Source: Nocardioides sp. Iso805N (lineage in GTDB: Bacteria; Actinomycetota; Actinomycetes; Propionibacteriales; Nocardioidaceae). From it: DNA of 64,000 nucleotides. The notes below the pieces were generated by a model. It saw only the letters and a program-made list of their open reading frames with translations. It had not been told where the DNA came from and searched no databases. The stretch is taken from positions 65,446 through 129,445 of the forward strand of contig NZ_KB822582.1 in assembly GCF_000364605.1 (NCBI RefSeq), given 5' to 3'. Shown piece after piece: positions 24,526-33,344 of this stretch (position 1 is the stretch's first letter; every line of letters begins with the position of its first letter). A program made the position numbers and the translations under genes.

Positions 24526-26385
24526 GTGGCCACACCGGCTGGCGCGAGTCTGACGGTCGGCGCTCTGGGCGTCGTCTTCGGCGACATCGGCACCAGCCCG
24601 CTCTACGCCATGCGGGCGGTGCTCGGTGAGGGCAAGCAGCTCGACCAGGCCACCGTCTACGGCCTGACCTCGACGGTGATCTGGAGCCTGCTCCTCGTCG
24701 TCACCGCGCTCTACGTCGGCCTGTTGCTGCGCACCGACAACGAAGGCGAGGGCGGCCTGCTCGCGCTGCTGGCGCTTCTGCGTCGGACGGCGACGTCTCA
24801 CCGGACCGTCACCGTCACCGTGTTCCTGGGCATGATCGGCGCGGCGATGTTCCTGGGCGACAGCGTCATCACGCCGGCGATCAGCGTGCTGTCGGCCGCC
24901 GAGGGCCTGAAGGTCGCCGACCCCGGGTTGGCGCCCCTCGTGGTCCCGGTCGCGCTGGTCATCCTCGCGGGCGTCTTCGTCCTCCAGCACATCGGCACCG
25001 GCGCGATCGGACGCCTCTACGGACCGGTGATGGTCCTCTGGTTCGTCGTCCTCGCACTGGCCGGGATCGGGTCCCTGGTCCACGACCCGCCCGTGCTCGC
25101 CGCGATCTCGCCGAGCTATGCCGTCGCCTACTTCTTCGAGGAGCCGGCCACCGCCTTCATCGCCCTGGGCTCGGTGATCCTCGCCGTCACCGGGGCCGAG
25201 GCGCTCTATGCCGACCTCGGTCACTTCGGGCGCTCACCGATCCGCCGGGCATGGCTCTTCCTCGTGCTGCCGGCCTTGATCCTCGCCTACCTCGGCGAAG
25301 CCGGCGAGGTGATGCGTCATCCCGCGGCGGCCATGGATCCCTTCTACGCCGTCGTTCCCTCCTTGGGGACGATCCCGGTGCTGATCATCGCGACCGCCGC
25401 CACGATCATCGCCTCGGAAGCGGTCATCGCCGGAGGCTTCACCGTGGTGCACCAGGGTGGCGGTCTCGGCATCCTGCCGTCGCTGCGGACCCGGCACACC
25501 TCCTCGGCCCACGCGGGGCAGATCTACATCCCGGCAGCGAACTGGGCCCTCGGCGTGGCGGTGCTCGCGGTCGTCATCGGCTTCCGCAGCTCGGAGCGAC
25601 TCGCAGCGGCGTACGGCCTCGCGGTGAGCGTGACCCTGTTGGTCACCGTGACGCTGTATGTCGTGCTGCAACACGCCAGACGGAACTGGCGGAAGACGTC
25701 TGCCGGAGCCGCAGCCTGGGTGCTGATGCTGACCTTCTTCGTCGCGGCCCTGCCGAAGGTGGTCTCCGGAGGCTGGCTGCCACTGCTCATCGGCTCGGTG
25801 ATGTTCGTCGTGATGTGGACGTGGTGGACCGGGCAGCGCCGCGTCGCGACCACCCGGCGCGAGGAGGAGCTCCCGCTCGAGGACCTGGTTGCGCGTCTCG
25901 TCGAGATCGGTCCCGAGCGGGTCCCGGGCGACGGTGTGTTCCTGACCTACGATCGCGCGGTCGCGCCGTTCGCCCTGCGGACCGCGCTCGACCTCGGGCG
26001 GGTGCTGCCCGAACGCACCGTGCTGCTGAGCTGGCACGTCGAGGACACCCCTACCTCGCGGGCGCACGAGCACGCGATCCGCGTCGAGGAGGCGGGCGAG
26101 GGCATCGTGTCCCTCGACGTGACGCTCGGCTATCGCGACCGCCTCAACGTCGTCGACGTCCTGCGCAACGCCTGTCGCGACGACGAACGACTCGATGGTT
26201 TGGACCCGGACAGCGCCTACTTCTTCCTCTCCGAGCCGAAGCCGCGCGTCACCCGCGACAGCCCGATGCCGGTCTGGCAGCAACGGCTCTACCTACTGCT
26301 GAGCCGCCTGGTCACCGATCGTGTCGACCAGCTCGCGGTGCCGCGCGACCGGGCGGTCACGCTCGGGCGCGAGCTCCGGCTCTGA
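24526..26385 (+). CDS. kup: Kup/KUP-family potassium uptake transporter
   Basis: The 619-residue protein starts at GTG 24526. The signature near the N-terminus, LGVVFGDIGTSPLYAM, is diagnostic of Kup K+/H+ symporters, as are DNEGEGGLLALLALLRR and GDSVITPAISVLSAAEGL. About 12 helices are followed by a cytosolic C-terminal domain (RVPGDGVFLTYDRAVAPFAL). It imports potassium using the proton gradient. It stands alone; the 106-base upstream region shows no recognisable riboswitch. It is convergent with the LLM oxidoreductase gene. Confidence 0.95.
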   Translation: MATPAGASLTVGALGVVFGDIGTSPLYAMRAVLGEGKQLDQATVYGLTSTVIWSLLLVVTALYVGLLLRTDNEGEGGLLALLALLRRTATSHRTVTVTVFLGMIGAAMFLGDSVITPAISVLSAAEGLKVADPGLAPLVVPVALVILAGVFVLQHIGTGAIGRLYGPVMVLWFVVLALAGIGSLVHDPPVLAAISPSYAVAYFFEEPATAFIALGSVILAVTGAEALYADLGHFGRSPIRRAWLFLVLPALILAYLGEAGEVMRHPAAAMDPFYAVVPSLGTIPVLIIATAATIIASEAVIAGGFTVVHQGGGLGILPSLRTRHTSSAHAGQIYIPAANWALGVAVLAVVIGFRSSERLAAAYGLAVSVTLLVTVTLYVVLQHARRNWRKTSAGAAAWVLMLTFFVAALPKVVSGGWLPLLIGSVMFVVMWTWWTGQRRVATTRREEELPLEDLVARLVEIGPERVPGDGVFLTYDRAVAPFALRTALDLGRVLPERTVLLSWHVEDTPTSRAHEHAIRVEEAGEGIVSLDVTLGYRDRLNVVDVLRNACRDDERLDGLDPDSAYFFLSEPKPRVTRDSPMPVWQQRLYLLLSRLVTDRVDQLAVPRDRAVTLGRELRL

Positions 26386-26432
26386 GCGGATCCGAGTGGC
26401 CCCCACCCGCGAGACACCGGCCGGGCTCGGCC

Positions 26433-26449
26433 CGACAGCTCAGCTGTCG
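26433..26449. terminator. Hairpin between convergent kup and LLM genes
   Basis: CGACAGC and GCTGTCG pair perfectly around TCA, which is also the stop codon of the minus-strand gene. It may end transcription from both sides, but the stem is only 7 bp. Confidence 0.4.
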
Positions 26450-27201
26450 CGCCAGGCGATGAGCTGCTCGAGCGGCTTGAGGTCGTAGTCAGGACCGCCG
26501 ACGCCGTACGTGATCAGCGAGGCGCCCGCCTCGCGCAGCGCCTTGGCGCCGTCCACATCCGTCGCGGCGACCGAGACCTCGATCTCGGAGACGTCGCGGC
26601 CGATCGTCTCGCAGTGTCCCGCCAGCACGCCGAGCTTGTGCTTGAGCGTGTCGACGTCGGCGAAGGAGTGCCAGATGTCGGCGTGCTGGGCGACCAGCTT
26701 CAGCGTCTTCTTCTCGCCGCCGCCGCCGATGAGCACCGGGATGTGACGCGTGGGAGCCGGGTTGAGCTTGGCGAAGCGCGACTCGATCCGCGGCAGCGCC
26801 TCGGCCAGCGCGTCCAGACGGCCACCGGCGGTGCCGAAGTCGTAGCCGAACTCGTCGTAGTCCTTCTCGAACCAGCCCGAGCCGATGCCGAGGATCAGCC
26901 GGCCGTCGCTGATGTGGTCGACGGTGCGGGCCATGTCGGCCAGCAGCTCGGGGTTGCGATAGCTGTTGCAGGTCACCAGCACGCCGAGCTCGGCGCGGCT
27001 GGTCTGCTCGGCCCAGGCGGCGAGCGTGGTCCAAGCCTCGAAGTGCTTGCCCTCGGGCTCGCCGTAGAGCGGGTAGAAGTGGTCCCAGTTGAAGATGACG
27101 TCCGCGCCGAGCTCCTCGGCCTGGCGGACGGCATCACGGATCTGCTTGTAGTCGGCGTGCTGCGGCTGCAGCTGGACGCCGATCCGGAGAGGGCGGGTCA
27201 T
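26440..27201 (-). CDS. LLM-class F420-dependent oxidoreductase
   Basis: The 253-residue protein (start MTRPLRIGVQ at 27201; a start 9 bases upstream is possible) has the luciferase-like TIM-barrel pattern. Landmarks are AEELGADVIFNWDHFYPLYG, the non-prolyl region ELGVLVTCNSYRNPELLADM and DGRLILGIGSGWFEKDYDEFGYDF. The later IPVLIGGGGEKKTLKLVAQHAD is typical of F420-binding members. It should transfer hydride between coenzyme F420 and an unknown substrate in the cytoplasm. F420 use fits an actinobacterium. Confidence 0.9.
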   Translation of the reverse strand: MTRPLRIGVQLQPQHADYKQIRDAVRQAEELGADVIFNWDHFYPLYGEPEGKHFEAWTTLAAWAEQTSRAELGVLVTCNSYRNPELLADMARTVDHISDGRLILGIGSGWFEKDYDEFGYDFGTAGGRLDALAEALPRIESRFAKLNPAPTRHIPVLIGGGGEKKTLKLVAQHADIWHSFADVDTLKHKLGVLAGHCETIGRDVSEIEVSVAATDVDGAKALREAGASLITYGVGGPDYDLKPLEQLIAWRDS

Positions 27202-27349
27202 GGGGTCCAACCTACGGCCGCGGTCGAAACCGTGCCCGGGCCAGCGCGTGAACTCCAGCCGGCGATGTCACATTCCTCGGTGCTCGACCGTCGAGCCATC
27301 GAGAGACCTACCGGCACAATGGCCACCAGGCCCACCACGAGGAGCACCC

Positions 27350-27817
27350 ATGTCTTACGCAGTCGACTTCCAGGACGTCTCGACGATCGGCCTCGAGACC
27401 TCCCCCGTCGCCGATGCCCTGGCCGGCCTGCGGGCCAACGAGGCGAGGTACTTCAAGAACAAGTACGACCACACCTACACGACCATCCCTGCCGAGGAGG
27501 CTCCCGAGCTGCTGGCGTGGGTGGAACGCATCCTCAAGGAGGAGCGCGACCTCGAGATCTCGTCCCGCGCGCTGGAGGTCGCCGACATCGAGGTCGACGG
27601 CATCAAGTGGCCGGAGGTGATCTACGAGTCCGGCCTGATCATCAACGTGCTCTACACGCTCGCAGACTCGGGCAAGCGCGCGGTCGGGTTCAAGCTGTCC
27701 GAGGGCATGGAGGTGCCCGAGGAGCTCGCCGCCGCCGGGTTCAAGTTCGCCCGGCAGAAGTCGAAGCTGGCCGGCACGATCCGCGGCTCGTTCTTCGTGA
27801 TCAAGGGGACCTACTAG
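27350..27817 (+). CDS. Conserved hypothetical protein
   Basis: The 155-residue protein starts at ATG 27350 after GAGGAG. It is soluble, acidic in the middle and rich in regular secondary structure, with EARYFKNKYDHTYTTIPAEE and RGSFFVIKGTY at the end. No signal peptide, membrane helix or known domain is seen. It stands alone between the LLM gene (divergent) and DUF2000 (convergent). I cannot assign a role. Confidence 0.7.
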   Translation: MSYAVDFQDVSTIGLETSPVADALAGLRANEARYFKNKYDHTYTTIPAEEAPELLAWVERILKEERDLEISSRALEVADIEVDGIKWPEVIYESGLIINVLYTLADSGKRAVGFKLSEGMEVPEELAAAGFKFARQKSKLAGTIRGSFFVIKGTY

Positions 27818-27834
27818 GCCCCACGGCCCGCGGT

Positions 27835-27864
27835 CGCGCGCCGGCTCACGGATGCCGGCGCGCG
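27835..27864. terminator. Bidirectional GC-rich hairpin
   Basis: CGCGCGCCGGC (27835-27845) pairs with GCCGGCGCGCG (27854-27864) around 8 bases, an 11-bp perfect stem between convergent genes. It overlaps the last codons of the DUF2000 gene. Confidence 0.75.
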
Positions 27865-28265
27865 CCCTTCATCACCCGGTCGACCGCGTTGCCCGGTCCG
27901 TGCACGGCCACCCCGACCAGGTCCAGGTCTGGTCCCCCTACGGCGCGGACAGCGGCCCGGTTGTCCTCGTCGTTGCCGGTGCTGAACAGGTCGCTGGTGA
28001 AGACGCTGGCCGCGAGCTCGCGGCGTACGGCACGCTCACGCACCTCCCCCAGCGTCTCCTTCCCGCCCTCGAAGACGAACACGGGCTGCCCGAGCGTGGC
28101 GAGGTACGGCGTGCCGTCGGCGTCCTCGTAGGCCGCGCCGACCAGCTGCGGGAAGGCGTGCGTGATCGCGCTGACGAGGTACGCCGCAGCGTTCACCCCC
28201 TGCCACGGCGCGAGGTCCTCGCGCAGGATCACGGCGATCTTGGTGTCGAACGAATAGCTGCCCAT
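27846..28265 (-). CDS. DUF2000 family protein
   Basis: The 139-residue protein matches DUF2000: it opens FDTKIAVILREDLAPWQGVN, has VSAITHAFPQLVG, and closes DLVGVAVHGPGNAVDRVMKG. The fold is related to peptidyl-tRNA hydrolase II-like proteins, with unknown activity. It is divergent from an AraC-type regulator with only 48 bases between start codons, so that regulator probably controls it. This pairing is common for the family. Confidence 0.85.
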   Translation of the reverse strand: MGSYSFDTKIAVILREDLAPWQGVNAAAYLVSAITHAFPQLVGAAYEDADGTPYLATLGQPVFVFEGGKETLGEVRERAVRRELAASVFTSDLFSTGNDEDNRAAVRAVGGPDLDLVGVAVHGPGNAVDRVMKGARRHP

Positions 28266-28313
28266 GCACCGATCGTCGCGGTTGCCGACCGAGCGGTCTT
28301 GTACGTTCTTGAC

Positions 28314-29105
28314 ATGGGCTCAGCGGCGACGATCCGGGCCTGGCGGCCCGAGGTCGCCGGGGTCGCTGAGGTGCTGCACGCGCACTTCCCCAGCCACGCC
28401 TACCCGCCGCACACCCACGGCACCTGGACGCTGCTGGTCGTGGACAGCGGCACCATCGGGTTCGAGCTCGACCGGCACGACCACGGCGCGATGCCCTCGC
28501 TGGTGACCCTGCTGCCGCCCCACGTGCCGCACGACGGCCACAACGCGACCAGCGCCGGGTTCCGCAAGCGGGTGATCTACCTCGAGGAGGACGTGCTCGG
28601 GCACGACCGCATCGGCGCCGCCGTGGACCAGCCGGGTTGGCGCGACCGCGAGCTGCTCTCGGCGGTGCGCGGCCTGGATGACGCACTCGACCGCTCGCAC
28701 GACCGGTTCGAGGCCGAGGCGCGGCTCGCGCTGGTCACGGACGCGCTGCACGACCGGCTGGACCGGGTCACGACCCCTGTCAGCACCGACCGGCCGCTGG
28801 CCGCCAGGCTGCGCCGCATCCTCGACGACCGGCTGCAGCAGGAGGTCGTCCTCGCCGACCTGGCGGCCGAGCTCGGCGCGCACCCCAGCCACCTGGTCAG
28901 GGCCTTCGGCCTCGAGTACGGCATCGCACCCTACCGCTACCTCACCGGCCGTCGGCTCGACCGGGCGCGCCGGCTGCTGCTCTCCGGGGTGGCACCCGTC
29001 GAGGTCGCCCCCGCTGTCGGGTTCTACGACCAGGCGCACCTCACCCGCCACTTCCGCAGACTCCTCGGGACAACACCGGCCGCCTACGCGCGATCGGCGC
29101 GCTGA
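28314..29105 (+). CDS. AraC family transcriptional regulator with cupin-type sensor domain
   Basis: The 263-residue protein has an N-terminal cupin-like ligand domain (HAHFPSHAYPPHTHGTWTLL, then LLPPHVPHDGHN). A C-terminal AraC DNA-binding domain carries two helix-turn-helix units: LADLAAELGAHPSHLVRAF and VAPAVGFYDQAHLTRHFRRLLG. It should bind the short region shared with the DUF2000 gene. The effector is unknown. Confidence 0.92.
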   Translation: MGSAATIRAWRPEVAGVAEVLHAHFPSHAYPPHTHGTWTLLVVDSGTIGFELDRHDHGAMPSLVTLLPPHVPHDGHNATSAGFRKRVIYLEEDVLGHDRIGAAVDQPGWRDRELLSAVRGLDDALDRSHDRFEAEARLALVTDALHDRLDRVTTPVSTDRPLAARLRRILDDRLQQEVVLADLAAELGAHPSHLVRAFGLEYGIAPYRYLTGRRLDRARRLLLSGVAPVEVAPAVGFYDQAHLTRHFRRLLGTTPAAYARSAR

Positions 29106-29141
29106 GACCTCCGGCGTACGGCGCGATCGGCCACCCGCTGC

Positions 29142-31379
29142 TCAGGCGTCGCCGGCCGGCACCGCGGCCACGTGTGTCTCCGGCGGCGGGCCCTCGGGGT
29201 CGAGGTGCGGCAGCCAGCGGTCCAGCCAGGCAGGCATCCACCAGTTCAGCCGGTCGAGCAGGTACATGCTCGCCGGGACCAGCAGCAGCCGGATGACGGT
29301 GGCGTCGACGATCACGCTGACGCCGAGCCCGAGGGCGATCATCTTGACCACCACGCTGGGATTCGCCACGAAGGAGAAGAAGACGCTGGCCATGATCAGC
29401 GCCGCACAGGTGATCACCCGGGCGGTGGCCGAGAGGCCCTCCACGATGCTGGCGTGGTTGTCGTGGTGGCGCAACCAGCCCTCGCGGATCCGGGAGAGCA
29501 GGAAGACCTCGTAGTCCATGGACAGGCCGAAGACGATGGCGAACATCATCATCGGCACGTACGACTCGATCGGGACCTTCTCGCCGACGCCCAGCAGGGA
29601 GGACCCCCAGCCCCACTGGTAGACCGCGACGAGCACCCCGTAGGCGGCACCGATCGAGACGAGGTTGAGCACCGCCGCCTTGAGGGCGAGCACCGGGCTG
29701 CGGAAGGTCGCCAGCAACAGCAGGAACGCGAGCACGATCACCACGATCACGATCAGCGGCAGTCGATCCGCGATCTTGTTGCGGAAGTCGAGCTGCGAGG
29801 CGACCGGCCCGGTCACCAGACCCCGAGCCTGCGACCCGGCCAGCGCCTTCGGCAGCGTCTGCGCGCGCAGGGTGTCGAGCAGGGTCAGCGTGGCCGCATC
29901 CTGCGGCCCGGTCTTCGGTACGACGCTGAGGATCAGCAACGAGCCGTCCGACGACGGCTGCGCGGGCGAGACGCTCGCGACGTCGTCCGAGGCCGCGATC
30001 GCGGTGGCGACCTGCTGGCCGAGCTGGGTCGCCGCGTCGGCCGTGGCGCCCTTCGGCACGTCCACGACGACGGTGAGCGGCCCGTTGGCGCCGATGCCGA
30101 AGCCCTTCTCGATCAGGTCGTAGGCGCGTCGCGAGGTCCAGCCGGAGGGGTCCGCGCCGGCATCGACGTGACCGAGCCGCATGGAGAAGAACGGGATGAT
30201 GAGGATCGCGAGCACGGCCAGGCCGCTGATCAGGAACCGCCAGGGGTGGGCGCCGACGCGCTCGGCGTACCGGTGCCAGCCGCTCTCGCCACTGCCCGCG
30301 CTCCGCTCGGCGACGGGCGTCCGGACGTGCAGCCGGTCGATCCGCCGGCCTGCGGCGCCGAGCAGCGCCGGTACCAGCGTGACGGCCGCGACAGCGCCGA
30401 CACCGACCGTGGTCGCCGCGGCCAGCCCCAGCTTGCCGATGAAGGCCAGCCCGGACGCGTAGAGGCCGAACATCGCCAGCATCACCGTCACCGCGGCCGT
30501 GACCACCGCGCGGCCGCTGGTCGCGACCGTGTGCGCCGCCGCCTCGACCGGGTCGTGGCCGTCCATCAGCATCTGGCGATGTCGGGTGGTGAGGAAGAGC
30601 GCGTAGTCGATGCCCACGCCCAGCCCCATCATCAGGGCGAGCGTCGGCGAGACCGAGGCGAAGGTCGTCGCCGCGGCCAGGAGCGAGAGGATGCCGAGGC
30701 CGGTGACCACTCCGGTGACAGCGCTCAGGATGGGCAGACCGGCGGCGTACACCGAGCCGAACCCGACGAGCAGGATCACGATCGCCGCCAGGATGCCGAC
30801 CACCTCGGCGATCTCGGAGGCGTCCGGCTTGGCGGCCTGACCCAGCGGCCCGCCGTAGTCGACCTGTACGCCGGCCGCTCGCGCGGGTGCGACCGCAGCA
30901 TCGATCCGGTCGACCGTCGGCTTGCCGAGCTTGAGCGGGTTCTGGTCGAAGTGGACCGTCGCGTAGGCGGTGGTGCCGTCCTTCGACGTGGTGGCCGCGG
31001 CCAACGGATCACTCACCGACACCACGTGCGGGACCTTGCCGATCGCCGTGGTCGCCGACTCGATCACGCTCCGCTGGTCGGCGACCGACCCGGAGGAGAC
31101 CGAGAAGACGACCTGGCCCGTGTTCGCCCCGACCGCCGGGTCGTGGGCGGCGATCAGGTCGGCGCCCGCCTGCGATTGCGTACCGGGGAGGTTGAAGTCG
31201 TCGAGGTAGCTGCCGCCGAAGGCCGCGCGCCCCACCATCACCAGCACGGCAACGAGCAGCCATGCGCCGATCACCCACCAGGCGCGGCGGGCACACACCC
31301 GACCGAGCCGGTAGAGCCGGCCGCTCTCCAGCACTCCGTGCTCGGCGTCCGTCTCCGACGGCGACGTCATGGCGATCAA
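29142..31379 (-). CDS. MMPL/RND-superfamily membrane transporter
   Basis: The 745-residue protein has the duplicated RND-type layout. A first helix (WWVIGAWLLVAVLVMV) is followed by a large outer loop (about 60-195), five helices, a central cytosolic part, and a repeat of the same arrangement. Landmarks are MMGLGVGIDYALFLTTRHRQ and AIVFGLSMDYEVFLLSRIRE, paired MMPL motifs carrying the conserved Asp-Tyr, and an MMPL-type C-terminus. Such proteins export lipids or drugs using proton flow. MTSPSETD, three codons in, is another possible start. It stands alone, so the cargo is unknown. Confidence 0.93.
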   Translation of the reverse strand: MIAMTSPSETDAEHGVLESGRLYRLGRVCARRAWWVIGAWLLVAVLVMVGRAAFGGSYLDDFNLPGTQSQAGADLIAAHDPAVGANTGQVVFSVSSGSVADQRSVIESATTAIGKVPHVVSVSDPLAAATTSKDGTTAYATVHFDQNPLKLGKPTVDRIDAAVAPARAAGVQVDYGGPLGQAAKPDASEIAEVVGILAAIVILLVGFGSVYAAGLPILSAVTGVVTGLGILSLLAAATTFASVSPTLALMMGLGVGIDYALFLTTRHRQMLMDGHDPVEAAAHTVATSGRAVVTAAVTVMLAMFGLYASGLAFIGKLGLAAATTVGVGAVAAVTLVPALLGAAGRRIDRLHVRTPVAERSAGSGESGWHRYAERVGAHPWRFLISGLAVLAILIIPFFSMRLGHVDAGADPSGWTSRRAYDLIEKGFGIGANGPLTVVVDVPKGATADAATQLGQQVATAIAASDDVASVSPAQPSSDGSLLILSVVPKTGPQDAATLTLLDTLRAQTLPKALAGSQARGLVTGPVASQLDFRNKIADRLPLIVIVVIVLAFLLLLATFRSPVLALKAAVLNLVSIGAAYGVLVAVYQWGWGSSLLGVGEKVPIESYVPMMMFAIVFGLSMDYEVFLLSRIREGWLRHHDNHASIVEGLSATARVITCAALIMASVFFSFVANPSVVVKMIALGLGVSVIVDATVIRLLLVPASMYLLDRLNWWMPAWLDRWLPHLDPEGPPPETHVAAVPAGDA

Positions 31380-31465
31380 CCTACCGACGTCTGAGCGCGC
31401 GACGCCTCACCGGATTGAGGGATGCGTCAAGACGGGCCGGTAGTGATCACCAGCTCAGGCCCCGG

Positions 31466-31738
31466 CTAGCTGGCGCTTTTGGTGTAGCGCTGGCGGGCAG
31501 CCTCCCCAGTGGTGCCGATCGCCTCGCCGAGGGTGCGCCAGGAGACTTTGGCCTCGCGGGCCTGCGTGATGGCAGTCGCAAGCTCGCGCTCGGCTTGGGC
31601 GCGACGGAACGCCGCCAGTTTGACCGCCATCAGCGGCGGGAGCGGGGCGTCGAAGTCGTCGGCGCTGGGCTCGTAGTTCTCGAACTTGTCGGCCAGTGCA
31701 TCCGCGTTCGCGATGAGGTCTTCAAGGGAGCGTCGCAT
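31466..31738 (-). CDS. Probable antitoxin with helix-turn-helix
   Basis: The 90-residue protein (ATG at 31738) is helical. Its C-terminal half reads ITQAREAKVSWRTLGEAIGT and continues TGEAARQRY, a helix-turn-helix pattern seen in actinobacterial proteins encoded next to small toxins. The gene starts 5 bases after the stop of the 78-residue upstream gene on the same strand. The pair has the size and order of a type II toxin-antitoxin module with the toxin first. Assignment rests on pattern and context. Confidence 0.7.
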   Translation of the reverse strand: MRRSLEDLIANADALADKFENYEPSADDFDAPLPPLMAVKLAAFRRAQAERELATAITQAREAKVSWRTLGEAIGTTGEAARQRYTKSAS

Positions 31739-31743
31739 GTATG

Positions 31744-31980
31744 TCACCTCAGATACGTGGCTCGTGCTGGGCGGAGTGCGTGGGCAATGGCGAGTTCGCC
31801 GCCCCACCAGATCACCAGGCCAACCTCGACGAGTCGCCCCGTACGGTCGGGCCCGATGAACATCACCATGTCGTCGTCCTGTCGGACGTGGTGAATCTGG
31901 AACCGCAGCGCGTGAATCATGTCCTCTTCTGGTACGCCGTGGCGATGGGCAGAGTCGAGAATGATCGGCTCTACGTCCAC
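31744..31980 (-). CDS. Probable small toxin partner of the HTH protein
   Basis: The 78-residue protein has an alpha/beta pattern: DSAHRHGVPEEDMIHALRF, DDDMVMFIGPDRTGRLVEV and IAHALRPARATYL. The arrangement His-Gly-Val...Asp...His-Ala then GPDRxGRLxEV then IxHAxRPAR recurs in small actinobacterial proteins paired with HTH antitoxins and resembles BrnT/DUF4258-type RNase toxins. No activity can be shown from sequence. It is the first gene of a two-gene unit. Confidence 0.65.
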   Translation of the reverse strand: MDVEPIILDSAHRHGVPEEDMIHALRFQIHHVRQDDDMVMFIGPDRTGRLVEVGLVIWWGGELAIAHALRPARATYLR

Positions 31981-32121
31981 GAGCCAAGGTACTTGTCAGA
32001 CAGCTGCGTCGCAAGGTTACTTGCGACCGCGGGACCATTGCGAGTGGTCTGCTGACTGAACCGTTGACCTATCGAGTCATCGGCGCAGCGCCGAGCGCGT
32101 ATCGAGGAGCGGCGCCCGGGC
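31981..32121. other. Intergenic region upstream of the toxin-antitoxin pair
   Basis: These 141 bases separate two divergent units and should hold both promoters. They contain the near-palindrome TCGGCGCAGCGCCGA (32080-32094), possibly an operator. I see no gene in them. Confidence 0.4.
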
Positions 32122-33273
32122 GTGCGAGCCACTTTCCTCGGCACGGCGCCGTTCCTCTGCGAGGATGTCGGTGTGCTCGACGAGACCGCCCCCCACTCGA
32201 TCGGTGATCGACTCGAGCGCGCGATCGAGCGGCACGCCGACACCGAAGGCGAGATCGAGCGCGGTGAGCAGGAGAAGCCCCGGTCGCTGCGGCGGAACCT
32301 GATCTGGCTGGCCATCACCCTCGTCTCGCTCTACCTGGTGCTTCCCAGCCTGGTCGAGACATTCTCCTCGTGGCGCCAGATCACCCGGTTCTCGCTGACC
32401 TCGCTCGCGGCCATGTTCCTCCTGCAGGTCGGCGTCTGCGCGTGCCTGTGGGACCTGCAGCGAGTGGCGTTGCGCGGGGTCGCGTGGCGCCCGGTGATCG
32501 CTGCACAGCTCGCCTCCAACGCGCTGTCCAACATCGCTCCCGGCGGCGGACCGGTCGGAGCGGCGCTGCAGTACCGCATGTTCGTGGCCGCCGGCCTGGA
32601 GCGGCGACCGGTGGTGAGCGCGCTGACGGCGGTGAACCTGCTGGTCTTCGGCACCGTGCTCGGGCTGCCGCTGCTGGCCATCCCGGCGGTACTGAGCGGC
32701 CCGGTGAACCACAACCTGCTGACCGCCGCCGGGGCCGCGGTGGTCGCCTTCCTGGTGCTGGTGGCGATCGCCACCCTGCTGATCAAGACCGACCGTCCGT
32801 TGCTGTGGGTCGGGGCCGTGGTGCAGGCCGTCCGCAACCGGATACGTCGTCACTCCGATCCCATCACCCACCTCCCCCAGAGCCTGCTGGTCTCGCGAGG
32901 CCACATCGCCGAAGTCCTCGAGGGCCGCTGGCGTCGCGCCATCGCCGCGGCGGTCGGTCGCTGGCTGCTGGACTTCATGACGCTCGAGGTCGCCCTAGCC
33001 GGCATCGGGTCCCACCCGCACCCGAGTCTGGTGCTGATGGCCTTCGCCGGCGCCAAGGCCCTTGCGAACATCCCCGTCACGCCAGGTGGCCTCGGTTTCG
33101 TCGAGGCGGGTCTGACGGCGCTGCTGGTGCTCGCCGGCGTCAGTCCCGGCGACGCGGTCATCGCGACCTTCGCCTACCGGCTCTTCAGCTACTGGCTGCC
33201 CCTGCCGTTCGGGCTGGTGGGCATGGCCATGGCACCCAAGGCCGTCGCCCCACCGAGCGCGACGACCACCTAG
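32122..33273 (+). CDS. UPF0104/LPG-synthase-like membrane protein (YbhN type)
   Basis: Up to 383 residues; the start at GTG 32122 is uncertain, and GTG codons near 32170 are plausible. After a charged N-terminal region there are about eight helices. NALSNIAPGGGPVGAALQYRMF is the family's first landmark. FAGAKALANIPVTPGGLGFVEAGLTALL is the second, carrying the PGGLGxxE motif. It belongs to the same superfamily as the membrane protein at 18.4 kb but not to the same operon. Members are proposed lipid or polyprenol flippases. It stands alone. Confidence 0.85.
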   Translation: MRATFLGTAPFLCEDVGVLDETAPHSIGDRLERAIERHADTEGEIERGEQEKPRSLRRNLIWLAITLVSLYLVLPSLVETFSSWRQITRFSLTSLAAMFLLQVGVCACLWDLQRVALRGVAWRPVIAAQLASNALSNIAPGGGPVGAALQYRMFVAAGLERRPVVSALTAVNLLVFGTVLGLPLLAIPAVLSGPVNHNLLTAAGAAVVAFLVLVAIATLLIKTDRPLLWVGAVVQAVRNRIRRHSDPITHLPQSLLVSRGHIAEVLEGRWRRAIAAAVGRWLLDFMTLEVALAGIGSHPHPSLVLMAFAGAKALANIPVTPGGLGFVEAGLTALLVLAGVSPGDAVIATFAYRLFSYWLPLPFGLVGMAMAPKAVAPPSATTT

Positions 33274-33344
33274 CCAGCCGGACAGGCCGACGACAACTCC
33301 GGAGAATCGCTCAGCCCACGCCCCGGGCTTGCCGATAGGCCGAT

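Noticed and set aside
27350..27817. A phage tail or prophage remnant
   Set aside because: A single soluble gene with normal codon use and no phage neighbours.
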